Shown: in pieces, positions 1-9,386 of the stretch
Layout: each line of letters opens with the position of its first letter
Numbering within the stretch: position 1 is the stretch's first letter
Origin: Acidobacteriota bacterium
Lineage (GTDB): Bacteria > Acidobacteriota > Terriglobia > Acidiferrales > UBA7541
NCBI GenBank assembly: GCA_003225295.1
Contig: QHYZ01000085.1
Span: forward strand, 1 to 60,164
Length of the DNA stretch: 60,164 nt
Reading direction: 5' to 3'
The notes under the pieces: model-generated
What the model was told of the DNA's origin: nothing
The model's database searches: none
What the model saw: only the letters and a program-made list of their open reading frames with translations
Position numbers and translations under genes: made by a program

Positions 1-1
1 G

Positions 2-175
2 AGCGGCGGCTGCGGTGTCAGTAACCCCACTTCACCTTTACAGAGTGACCGGACCTGCACCACCGGCAGCGGGCTGGGCGTTACCGCCGACACCATCGGC
101 GACTTCAACGGCGCTCCCGGAATCGGTCCCGGCGAAGCGTTCAACCTGCAACTCGGCCTGAAGATCATCTTCTAG
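2..175 (+). CDS. C-terminal end of an outer-membrane beta-barrel protein, probably TonB-dependent receptor (5' truncated)
   Basis: An open frame runs from base 2 to a TAG stop at 173-175 and gives the last 57 residues of a protein whose start lies outside the window. It ends in FNLQLGLKIIF, an alternating hydrophobic strand with a terminal Phe, which is the usual C-terminal signature of outer-membrane beta-barrels and matches the ends of Oar-like TonB receptors common in Acidobacteriota. The loop before it carries two Cys and many Gly, Thr and Ser. A strong terminator follows 18 bases after the stop. The family call is inference from the C-terminus only; another barrel type is possible. Confidence 0.5.
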   Translation, partial: SGGCGVSNPTSPLQSDRTCTTGSGLGVTADTIGDFNGAPGIGPGEAFNLQLGLKIIF

Positions 176-193
176 CGGCTGTACAACTTCTCA

Positions 194-235
194 GCAAAAA
201 GGGTCCCGAGCAGAGCGGGGCCCTTTTTGCTTTTC
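194..235 (+). terminator. Rho-independent terminator after the barrel gene
   Basis: A 15-bp stem is formed by GCAAAAAGGGTCCCG (194-208) and CGGGGCCCTTTTTGC (216-230), with one G-T pair and a 7-base loop, followed by TTTTC. The A/T-flanked GC stem can also act on the opposite strand, where yvcK ends at 268. Confidence 0.8.
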
Positions 236-267
236 ATGGCTGCGTGTCTGCCATTCGAAGATACCCG

Positions 268-1293
268 CTAGCGCCGTAAGAATTTTTCGAGAAGTAGCCG
301 GGAGAGGCGGCGGGAATTGTGGCGGATGACGCCATGTTCCTCGAGGAGGTTGTCCAAGATGACGCGGAAGCCGAGCTTTTGGAGCGCGGGAAGATCGATG
401 GCCACCGGTTCAGCGCCCTGCGCGCGATAGCGCCGAGCCACCTCGGGCGACACAGCTTGGCGATTGGCGATCACCCAATCGATGACCCGGCGCGGGACGT
501 GCTTTTGGATCGCGCGAAGGTGATCGGCGAGAGCGTAACCGGCAGTCTCCCCGGGCTGGGTCATCAGATTGGCGACGTAGACGCGCAGAGCATTCGATTT
601 GGCGATGGCACTGGCGATTTCCGGGATCAGCAGATTCGGGAGAATGCTGGTGTAGAGCGAGCCAGGACCGAGAAGAATCAGGTCGGCCTGCTTGATGGCT
701 TCGACGGCCCCACTGAGCGGACGCACGCGGCGCGAAGAAAGCTTGAGTTTTTTGATGGGATTGCGGCTAGCGGTGATGCGCGTTTCGCCGTGGACGGTGT
801 GGCCGTTTTCGAGTGTGGCAACCAGGTGCACGTTCGAAAGCGTCGAGGGAAAAATGCGGCCACGAATCGCGAGCACTTTGCTGCTGACACGGATAGCTTT
901 GGTGAAATCGCCGGTGACGTGAGTGAGTGCGGCGAGGAAAAGATTGCCGAAGTTGTGGCCGATGAGGCCGCGACCGGCGTGAAAACGATATTGGAAAAGG
1001 CGGGCGAGAAGGGCTTCGTCTTTCGAAAGCGCCACCATGCAATTGCGAATGTCTCCAGGAGGAAGGATGCGGTTTTCGCGACGCAAGCGGCCGGAGCTGC
1101 CGCCGTCATCGGTGACCGTGACGATGGCGGCAAGATCGGAGATGGGGCGTTCAGTGCTGGCGAGTTCGTCGGTGCGGCGAATGACCAGTTCCTTGAGGCC
1201 GCGGAGGAGCGTGGACAGGCCGGTGCCGCCTCCGAGAGCGACGACGCGGAAGCCGCGGGAAAGAGTCTTTGGTTGGGAGGCACGTTTTTTCAC
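268..1293 (-). CDS. yvcK: Gluconeogenesis factor YvcK/CofD-like protein
   Basis: A 341-residue protein of the YvcK family (UPF0052, CofD fold), close to the usual length. The N-terminus has the nucleotide-binding motif VALGGGTGLSTLL (about 18-30) and the family signature TVTDDGGSSGRLR (about 60-72); GPGSLYTSILPNLLIP lies further on. In Bacillus and mycobacteria these proteins bind UDP-sugars and are needed for growth on gluconeogenic carbon and for cell-wall integrity; that role is transferred from the family. The start is GTG at 1293, giving MKKRASQ; no strong Shine-Dalgarno sequence is visible. The TPR gene upstream on the same strand is 110 bases away, so co-transcription is possible. Confidence 0.9.
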   Translation of the reverse strand: MKKRASQPKTLSRGFRVVALGGGTGLSTLLRGLKELVIRRTDELASTERPISDLAAIVTVTDDGGSSGRLRRENRILPPGDIRNCMVALSKDEALLARLFQYRFHAGRGLIGHNFGNLFLAALTHVTGDFTKAIRVSSKVLAIRGRIFPSTLSNVHLVATLENGHTVHGETRITASRNPIKKLKLSSRRVRPLSGAVEAIKQADLILLGPGSLYTSILPNLLIPEIASAIAKSNALRVYVANLMTQPGETAGYALADHLRAIQKHVPRRVIDWVIANRQAVSPEVARRYRAQGAEPVAIDLPALQKLGFRVILDNLLEEHGVIRHNSRRLSRLLLEKFLRR

Positions 1294-1403
1294 ATCGGCT
1301 TTCAGGATTTCCGAAGAGAATTCGCCCTAGAAAAAGGAATTTTACACAGAGAACGCAGAGAAGAAAAAACAGGACGGGTTAAGGCCTGCCCTGACACAAA
1401 TCG

Positions 1404-2039
1404 CTAGCCGGCGGTGCCATCTTTCTCCGGATAGAGCAGCTCGGTGAAACGCGGGTCTTCCTGGAGGAAGGCAAAATCTTCGTCGTTGCGCGCGTGATAG
1501 CGATTTTCCGGACGCAACTGAATGGCGACCTTCAAATTGGCCAGGGCGGAATCAGCTTCGCCGGTGAGGCAATCGAGCGCGGCCAGCGCGTAGTGAATAT
1601 GGTCGGCCTTGGGCGCGGCTTTGCGGGCTTTGTCGAGACTTTCGCGGGCATCATCCCATCGGCCGATGTTCATCATGGCCACGCCACGCTGGTAATGCTC
1701 GTCGGCGGTGCGCGGATTCTGCTCGTGGGACGGCTTCATGCGCTGCTCTGCGATTTTCACATGCATGCGCGCGCGATCCGCGAGTTCTTTGCTAGGGCCC
1801 TCCAGGACTTTTTCAAGTTCCTGCTTGGCGCGGGCGAACTTCTGCTGATGAAAGAGGGCTAGGGCTTCGTCGTAGACTTTAAGTTGCGCTTGGACGCGGG
1901 GATCAACTAGCTCGACACCCCCCCGCTGGGCGGGCGGAGCGGGAGGGAAAGTCTTTTTTTTCTGTGACTTAGGCTGACTCCGCGGCCTGCCCTTGGAATG
2001 CCTGGATGACCCTGAAGAGGGCTTACGCGCTTTTGCCAT
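1404..2039 (-). CDS. Tetratricopeptide-repeat protein
   Basis: A 211-residue protein starting at the ATG at 2039 (MAKARKPSSG). A longer frame from 2075 adds a Cys-rich, non-helical stretch and is less likely. The N-terminal 45 residues are Lys/Ser/Pro-rich and disordered. The rest is helical with TPR-type signatures: DEALALFHQQKFARAKQELE, HYQRGVAMMNIGRWDDARES and IHYALAALDCLTGEADSALA, followed by a tail that resembles acidobacterial TPR proteins ending in a predicted-error region. No signal peptide is seen, so it is probably cytoplasmic and mediates protein-protein contacts. The partner is unknown; yvcK is its downstream neighbour on the same strand. Confidence 0.8.
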   Translation of the reverse strand: MAKARKPSSGSSRHSKGRPRSQPKSQKKKTFPPAPPAQRGGVELVDPRVQAQLKVYDEALALFHQQKFARAKQELEKVLEGPSKELADRARMHVKIAEQRMKPSHEQNPRTADEHYQRGVAMMNIGRWDDARESLDKARKAAPKADHIHYALAALDCLTGEADSALANLKVAIQLRPENRYHARNDEDFAFLQEDPRFTELLYPEKDGTAG

Positions 2040-2283
2040 GGGGCGAATGCTAGCAGAGCAGCATTCTGGCGTCAACGGATGTGAGCGGCAGTCGACTGGT
2101 CTGGAGCGGAACTGTCAGGCGTTACCGAACGGAGGCATGGGCCAAAAATAGGGCGTGGAGTTCGGAGCGGAATCGCGGACACTGTAGGTGCAGTACACGC
2201 AAGGCGACACGCGGGGCGCGAAGGCTGGCCTGCCTGCGCCGCGTATGCTATAAGTTTGTGGCCGAATTCTGGTTGACGACAAC

Positions 2284-2871
2284 GTGCCTTTCATCAACTT
2301 TCCTGCTCGCGAAATTAACTGCAAGCTGGTGTACTACGGTCCAGGTCTGGGCGGAAAGACCGCCAACTTGCAGTGGATCTACGACCACACCGGACAAAAC
2401 CAGAAGGGCAAGATGGTGTCCCTGGCGACCGAGACGGACCGAACGCTCTTTTTCGACTTCCTGCCCCTGGATTTGGGAACGGTGCGCGGATTCAAGACGC
2501 GCTTTCATTTATATACGGTCCCCGGACAGGTGTTTTATGAAGCCAGCCGCAAGCTGATCCTGAAAGGTGCGGACGGCGTGGTGTTCGTGGCGGATTCGCA
2601 GGAAGAACGGCTGGACGCGAATTTCGAGACGATGGAAAACCTGATGGAGCACCTGAAAGAGCACAACTTGAATTTCGCGACGATTCCGTACGTGCTGCAA
2701 TTAAACAAGCGCGACCTGCCGAACGCCATGACCGTGCCGGAATTGACGAAGCAGCTCCAGAAAAAGGGCGAGCCGATTTTGGAAGGCGTGGCTATTCAGG
2801 GATTGGGCGTATTTGAAACCCTGAAAGAATTGGCTAAGCTGGTTCTAGCCGAATTGAAAAAGGGCGGATAG
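2284..2871 (+). CDS. mglA: MglA-type small Ras-like GTPase
   Basis: A 195-residue Ras-superfamily GTPase of the MglA group. The P-loop is GPGLGGKT (19-26), switch II is TVPGQ (78-82, with the bacterial PGQ form in place of DxxG), and the base-recognition motif is NKRD (141-144). The length equals myxobacterial MglA. MglA proteins set cell polarity and, in Myxococcus, place motility machinery; in other soil bacteria they often sit with a roadblock MglB partner. No mglB is adjacent here. The start is GTG at 2284 (MPFINF), which matches family N-termini. The role is inferred from the family. Confidence 0.93.
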   Translation: MPFINFPAREINCKLVYYGPGLGGKTANLQWIYDHTGQNQKGKMVSLATETDRTLFFDFLPLDLGTVRGFKTRFHLYTVPGQVFYEASRKLILKGADGVVFVADSQEERLDANFETMENLMEHLKEHNLNFATIPYVLQLNKRDLPNAMTVPELTKQLQKKGEPILEGVAIQGLGVFETLKELAKLVLAELKKGG

Positions 2872-2931
2872 CCAGGCTCGCTCCCCAACACCGGCAATTC
2901 CCCGAGCACCGACTCTAAATACTTCACTCCG

Positions 2932-3828
2932 CTAATGGAGGCGAAAGGTCGCTTCGATCATAACCATGCAGGTTACCGGTTCACCCTCGCGCGTTGCGGG
3001 TTTGAACTTCCAATCGCGTACCGCGTTCATGGCCGCCTCATTCAAACCAAACGGCACTCCACGAATAACCTTGGATTCTACCGTGCTTCCCGCCTCGGAA
3101 ACGGTTACTTGCAAAAGCACGGTGCCATTGAACTTGGCTTCTCGAGCAGGATTGGTGTAGTTCGGTTGAGGACAGTACGAACAACCAGGAGAAGTGACCC
3201 CGCCCACTCCGGCTCTGAGGACCAGCGGGATAGAGGACGAGTTGGAAGAAGGAACTGTTTTGGGGAAGGAATCAATAGGGTTAAGATCAGTGTTCGAATC
3301 AGGATCCGGAAAGGAGAATTCCTCAACAGGGCCTGCCCTCTCCTTTTCGCACCAGCGTAAGGTCACCTGGACGCGCACGGACGCGCCCTGGCCCTCGGTT
3401 GTACCACTCAGGACGGCCGTGGCGCCCAGTTGTTTCCCAAGCCAGCGGATAGCCTTTTCACTGTTGAGAAGAGTGGCGGGAATGCGTTCTTGTTCCAGGT
3501 ACGTTTGCAAGCGCGAACGCTCGATGACTTGAATGGCCTTCTGCTGCGAGGCGAGTTGGTTCGAGAACGCGTCAGCGAGCTGTATGCCTAGTTGCGACGT
3601 CGCGCCTGAGGGAAGCGTGAAATTTGCAACCAGGATGCTGCAGTCCTCCGGCTTGCAATCCAATTTCCCGGCTTCTTGAAGGATGCGGTTTGCGAGCGTG
3701 CGTATTTCGATTTCCGGCAGGGTGACCGAGGAAGTCTCCTGAGAATGGGAATACGCGGCTCCCAGGAGCGCTAGAAAAGCGGAAGCAGCCATGCGCCATG
3801 CGCTCCGAGAACGATTCCGTTTTGTCAT
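2932..3828 (-). CDS. Secreted TonB C-terminal domain protein with FlgO/CsgG-like N-terminal domain
   Basis: A 298-residue protein (start taken at ATG 3828, MTKRNRSRS; an in-frame ATG at 3846 is an alternative). A signal peptide ends near SHSQ. Residues about 50-165 resemble the FlgO/CsgG nucleotide-free fold (VANFTLPSGATSQLG, QLADAFSNQL, then QLGATAVLSGT). The last 90 residues are a TonB C-terminal domain: FNGTVLLQVTVSEAGSTV, then AMNAVRDWKFKPATREGEPV. There is no N-terminal Pro-rich linker, so it is a TonB-like periplasmic protein and probably not a classical energy transducer. Such fusions are frequent in Acidobacteriota; function is unknown. Confidence 0.82.
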   Translation of the reverse strand: MTKRNRSRSAWRMAASAFLALLGAAYSHSQETSSVTLPEIEIRTLANRILQEAGKLDCKPEDCSILVANFTLPSGATSQLGIQLADAFSNQLASQQKAIQVIERSRLQTYLEQERIPATLLNSEKAIRWLGKQLGATAVLSGTTEGQGASVRVQVTLRWCEKERAGPVEEFSFPDPDSNTDLNPIDSFPKTVPSSNSSSIPLVLRAGVGGVTSPGCSYCPQPNYTNPAREAKFNGTVLLQVTVSEAGSTVESKVIRGVPFGLNEAAMNAVRDWKFKPATREGEPVTCMVMIEATFRLH

Positions 3829-3881
3829 CAAGCGGGAGTGTAGCATATGGCCAACGCCTGAAACGAGCAGTGCGAAAACAG

Positions 3882-4235
3882 CTAAAAGTTGTTGAGCGCG
3901 GCCGATTCGGACTCGAAAGTCGGGATGGCTTCGACGAGCCGGGTGACGGTGAGGGCGTCGCGGACGCGGCCGGGGCCGCAGACCAAACGGAGCACACCGC
4001 CTTCGCGGGCGAGCTTGATGGAGATGCGCACGAGCGTGGAGATCCCGGAGCTGTCAATCTGCGGGATGCCGTTCAGGACAGCGACAACTTTCTTCGCGCC
4101 ACCTCTGATCACAGATTCGAGCGCGTCGTGGAGCTGCTCGGCAGGCTCGCCGATCGTGAGGCGGCCGTGAACTTCCAGTACGGACACTCCGCCGGATTCG
4201 CGCACGTTGATTTCCATGGGCACCCTGTCAGTCAT
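3882..4235 (-). CDS. STAS-domain anti-sigma factor antagonist
   Basis: A 117-residue single STAS domain. The core has VLEVHGRLTIGEPAEQLHDA and then the phosphorylation loop IDSSGISTLV, in which one of the two serines is the site used by SpoIIAA-type antagonists. In the partner-switching scheme an unphosphorylated antagonist binds an anti-sigma kinase and frees a sigma factor; no kinase or sigma gene is adjacent. The first ATG at 4235 is used; the ATG at 4217 sits behind AGGGTG and is an alternative start. The gene runs away from amt, so the 270 bases between them may hold both promoters. Confidence 0.88.
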   Translation of the reverse strand: MTDRVPMEINVRESGGVSVLEVHGRLTIGEPAEQLHDALESVIRGGAKKVVAVLNGIPQIDSSGISTLVRISIKLAREGGVLRLVCGPGRVRDALTVTRLVEAIPTFESESAALNNF

Positions 4236-4417
4236 GGCCGTGGGTCAATCCATCCTCATCGGGCTCGGATCACCATGCACCGCGCCGCTCGGCATTATAC
4301 GCTGGAGGATACCTTGCACAAAGGGAACCGTTCGGAGAAGTATACGGGTCGAGTCGTCCGGAACCACAGGACCGCGGCGCATCAGAAAAACAAATCCAGG
4401 GAATGAAAATTTCAAAC

Positions 4418-4445
4418 TGTGACCAAGAACGCGCATGCGTATAAT
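4418..4445 (+). promoter_or_regulatory. Candidate sigma70-like promoter for amt
   Basis: A perfect TATAAT lies at 4440-4445, 64 bases before the chosen amt start. A weak -35 candidate, TGTGAC, lies at 4418-4423 with a 16-base spacer. I found no sigma54 TGGCAC/TTGC pair in the 4236-4508 interval, which would have been expected for NtrC-type control. Confidence 0.4.
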
Positions 4446-4508
4446 GCAGGGCGACGAAGTGGCGGGCCCCCGGAAGTCGAATCCAGAACCAGCGGAGCGG
4501 ACACATCT

Positions 4509-6355
<1,847 letters not shown>

Positions 6356-6408
6356 CCAATCATTTTTGGCCGCCGGGCAGCCAGCTTATTGACCGCAGGG
6401 CGATCAAC

Positions 6409-9057
6409 GTGACGACCGCTGCACGCCCCAGTCTCGATCCGGGCATCCCACCCGCAAAGAACATGCAAGGTTCCCCAACGCCCCTATCCGTGCTCGGCTC
6501 GCAGGCCGACACCGAACGGCAACGCATCCGGCAACAATTTGAGACCGGTACGAGTGCGCGAGAAACGCTGCGCGCGCTGTGCGAGCTGGCGGACCGCAAC
6601 GTGCAGCAAATCTTTGACGAAGTCCTGCGCGTCCAAAGCCGCGAGCCGCAAGGGCTTTGCCTGCTGGCGCTCGGCGGCTACGGGCGGCGGATGCTGTTCC
6701 CTTACTCCGATCTGGACATTCTATTCTTGCTGGGAAACGAGAGAATCGAGCAGGAATCAAGGCCGCTCATCTCCGAATTCTCGCGAACATTGTGGGACAT
6801 CGGATTCCGGGTCAGCTCGGCGGGGCGCACCCTGGAAGAGTGTAAGCGGATCGAAGAAGACAATGCGGAGTTCCACCTGGCCTTGCTGGATCGCCGATTC
6901 CTGGCGGGCGATGCCGCGCTCTTCGACAAGTTGGACACGAAAGTGCTGCCCGCGTCGGAGAAACAAGCGCGGCCCTTTCTGCTGGCGCAAATCCACAGGC
7001 TGACCAGGGAGCGGTTGACACGCTACGGAAATACGATCTTTCACCTCGAACCCAACGTAAAAGAGTCGCCGGGCGGCATGCGCGATTATCAAGCGGCCAT
7101 CTGGCTGCGGCAGATCGTCGACGAAAGAAAAGGGATTCGCAACATCACCGCCGCGGAGGAAGAGCTGTCCGCGGCGGCCGTCGATTTTCTCAGCGCCATC
7201 CGATGTTTTCTGCATTACAGCAACGGCCGGAACGATAACACCCTCACCTATGAGCTGCAGGCGGCAGCAGCAGAACGCGGGCTGGGTGTGGGCGACGGGG
7301 TGGCGCGGACTCCTGCCGAATGGATGCGCCAGTATTTTCGTCACGCCCGCACGCTGAACCGGCAGCTCTTGCGCTATCTCGAGCAGAAAGCGCCCATGCC
7401 GTTAACGCTGCGGCAGCGCTTTTTCAACGCAGCTCGCGCCGCCAAATCCGAGCCAGGTGACGACAAGTTTTTCGCCGTGCGTGACGGCCTGCTCGAGGTG
7501 CTCGACCAGCCGGTGCTGTCGGACCGCGCGGTCACCTACTCCCTCTTCGCGGAAGCCGCTCGCACTGGTACTCCGCTGAGCCGTGAGGCGGAGCGCAGCA
7601 TCGGTTATATCCTGACACATCCGGAACTTCCTCCGAAGAACACGGAGATTCCCTGGGCCACACTGCGAGAGATTCTGAGCTCCGATTATCCGGGTGTGGC
7701 TTTGCGGTCGATGCAACGGCTGGGGTTGCTGACGGAAATCCTGCCGGAATTCGGGATGATCGACTCGCTGGTGGTGCGCGATTTCTATCACCGCTATACC
7801 GTGGATGAACATTCTTTGCGAACCATCGAGCACCTGCAGGAATTGGCGGAGCCGCCGGATGAGCGCGGAGCGCATTTCGGGCCGCTGTGGAAGACCGCCG
7901 AGCGGCGGGACTTGCTGATTCTGACGCTGCTGCTGCACGACGTGGGCAAAGGAATGTCCGTGGAGAATCACGTTACGGGCGGCCTCACGGCGCTCGCTAG
8001 CGCCGCCAAGCGATTGAACCTTTCGTCGGAAGAGAAAGAAGAAGTTCACTTCCTCATCGAACACCACCTGGACATGTCGGCCACCGTGCAACGGAGAGAC
8101 ATCTTTGATCCTGCCACCGTTTCGGCCTTTGCGCAGTCCGTCACAACACTGGAACGTCTGCAAAGATTATGCCTGCTGACCTATGCAGACATTCACTCCG
8201 TCAATCCGGAAGCGCTGACGCCATGGAAGGCGGAAATGCTGTGGCAGCTTTTCGTGGCCACTTCAAACCACTTCAGCCGCACGCTGGATCGCGACCGCTT
8301 GCACGCGCCGGATGAAGGCTCGCTGCTCGAGCGGGTGCAGGCGCTGGCGGGCGACACCACCCTCGAAGAGATCGAGCGGTTCCTCGAAGGATTCCCGCGG
8401 CGGTATCTCGCCGTGCATTCGGCGGCGGAGATTGCGGCGCACTTGGCGCTTTACCAGAAGCTGGGAACGGATCCCGTGCAGACGGAGCTCCTCGCCACCC
8501 GCCATGGTTTCTCCCTGACGCTGCTCGCGGCGGACCGCCCGGCACTCTTCGCGACGATATCGGGCGTGCTGACGGGCTGGGGCATGAACATCAACAAGGC
8601 GGATGCCTTCGCGAATGCCGCCGGCGTGGTGTTGGACACCTTCCACTTCGCAGATCTGCACCGCACTCTGGAGCTGAACCCCAGCGAGGCGGAGCGCTTC
8701 GAGAAGAGCCTCGCAGATGTCGTGAATGGAAAGGCGCCCCTGGAACCACTCCTGAAAAGCCGCGAAAGCGCCGGCCGCGGGCGCGCACCCAAGGTCACCG
8801 TCGAGACGCGCATCAACTTCGACGACGCGTCTTCGGCACACAGCACGCTGCTCGAAATCGTTACCCAGGACCATCCGGGATTGCTCTATGAGATCGGTTC
8901 GGCGCTGGCGCGCTTGGGGTGCAACATCGAAGTCGCGTTGATCGATACGGAAGGCCACAAGGCTATCGACGTGTTTTACCTTACGGCGCAAGGGAAGAAG
9001 CTCACCATGCAAAAGCAAGAGCTACTCCGCGAAGTGCTCCAAGGAACTCTGGCATAG
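6409..9057 (+). CDS. glnD: Bifunctional [protein-PII] uridylyltransferase/uridylyl-removing enzyme
   Basis: An 882-residue GlnD with the full domain order. The nucleotidyltransferase motif is GGYGRR (89-94) followed by Asp101 and Asp103 in SDLDILFL. A GlnE/GlnD linker follows, then an HD domain with LLLHDVGKGMS near 510 (uridylyl-removing activity), and two C-terminal ACT domains that bind glutamine (about 705-780 and 805-882, the second starting in TLLEIVTQDHPGLLYEIG). It adds UMP to PII Tyr51 at low glutamine and removes it at high glutamine. The start is GTG 6409 behind AGGG. All catalytic residues I can check are present. Confidence 0.95.
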   Translation: MTTAARPSLDPGIPPAKNMQGSPTPLSVLGSQADTERQRIRQQFETGTSARETLRALCELADRNVQQIFDEVLRVQSREPQGLCLLALGGYGRRMLFPYSDLDILFLLGNERIEQESRPLISEFSRTLWDIGFRVSSAGRTLEECKRIEEDNAEFHLALLDRRFLAGDAALFDKLDTKVLPASEKQARPFLLAQIHRLTRERLTRYGNTIFHLEPNVKESPGGMRDYQAAIWLRQIVDERKGIRNITAAEEELSAAAVDFLSAIRCFLHYSNGRNDNTLTYELQAAAAERGLGVGDGVARTPAEWMRQYFRHARTLNRQLLRYLEQKAPMPLTLRQRFFNAARAAKSEPGDDKFFAVRDGLLEVLDQPVLSDRAVTYSLFAEAARTGTPLSREAERSIGYILTHPELPPKNTEIPWATLREILSSDYPGVALRSMQRLGLLTEILPEFGMIDSLVVRDFYHRYTVDEHSLRTIEHLQELAEPPDERGAHFGPLWKTAERRDLLILTLLLHDVGKGMSVENHVTGGLTALASAAKRLNLSSEEKEEVHFLIEHHLDMSATVQRRDIFDPATVSAFAQSVTTLERLQRLCLLTYADIHSVNPEALTPWKAEMLWQLFVATSNHFSRTLDRDRLHAPDEGSLLERVQALAGDTTLEEIERFLEGFPRRYLAVHSAAEIAAHLALYQKLGTDPVQTELLATRHGFSLTLLAADRPALFATISGVLTGWGMNINKADAFANAAGVVLDTFHFADLHRTLELNPSEAERFEKSLADVVNGKAPLEPLLKSRESAGRGRAPKVTVETRINFDDASSAHSTLLEIVTQDHPGLLYEIGSALARLGCNIEVALIDTEGHKAIDVFYLTAQGKKLTMQKQELLREVLQGTLA

Positions 9058-9117
9058 CTGTGGTACCCAAGAATTCTATCCGCCTCATCTGACAGAGATA
9101 CCGGCATTGATTGGTTG

Positions 9118-9262
9118 TCTGCACGCACTCCAGAGTGGGAGACGTGGCTCGAATTTTTTCTAACGGCAGTGAAAAAAACGAGTCCAACAGGCAGCTGATA
9201 CATCGCGGGAGATACTCACGCTCATCGAGCAAATTCTCAACCGCGGGCACCGCATTGCCAAG
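9118..9262 (+). pseudogene. Decayed fragment of a Fic-family protein C-terminus (copy 1)
   Basis: This fills most of the gap between glnD and the helicase gene. A frame encodes PEWETWLEFFLTAV, the conserved helix after the Fic core. One frameshift later the sequence reads ADTSREILTLIE and then QILNRGH. The second fragment at 57.8 kb has the same pieces (WLEFFLKSV, ADTSKEIITIIE and, far downstream, LEILNRGTELP). So copy 1 seems to have lost the whole winged-helix segment between them and gained a frameshift. No start, no Fic active site (HPFxxGNGR) and no continuous frame remain. The family call rests on recall of Fic C-termini. Confidence 0.55.
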
Positions 9263-9386
9263 AAGAACCACTTGACCCCACGTTGGCACCCCCCGAAGCC
9301 CTGGAGAGAGCGTACAACGCGTGCTTTTTGCTTGGCGTTTTGCTGGAGATAGTATCAGCCAGTTCATACAGGTATTATTCGGAGAC

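Noticed and set aside
319-1407. Long plus-strand open frame (362 codons) opposite yvcK
   Set aside because: It is the antisense of a clear YvcK gene with all family motifs; its product is compositionally odd and matches nothing.
9321-9386. Upstream start of the nuclease-helicase gene
   Set aside because: The extra 22 residues do not fit the family N-terminus, while ATG 9387 follows CGGAG and begins the ATDLSNHL core directly.
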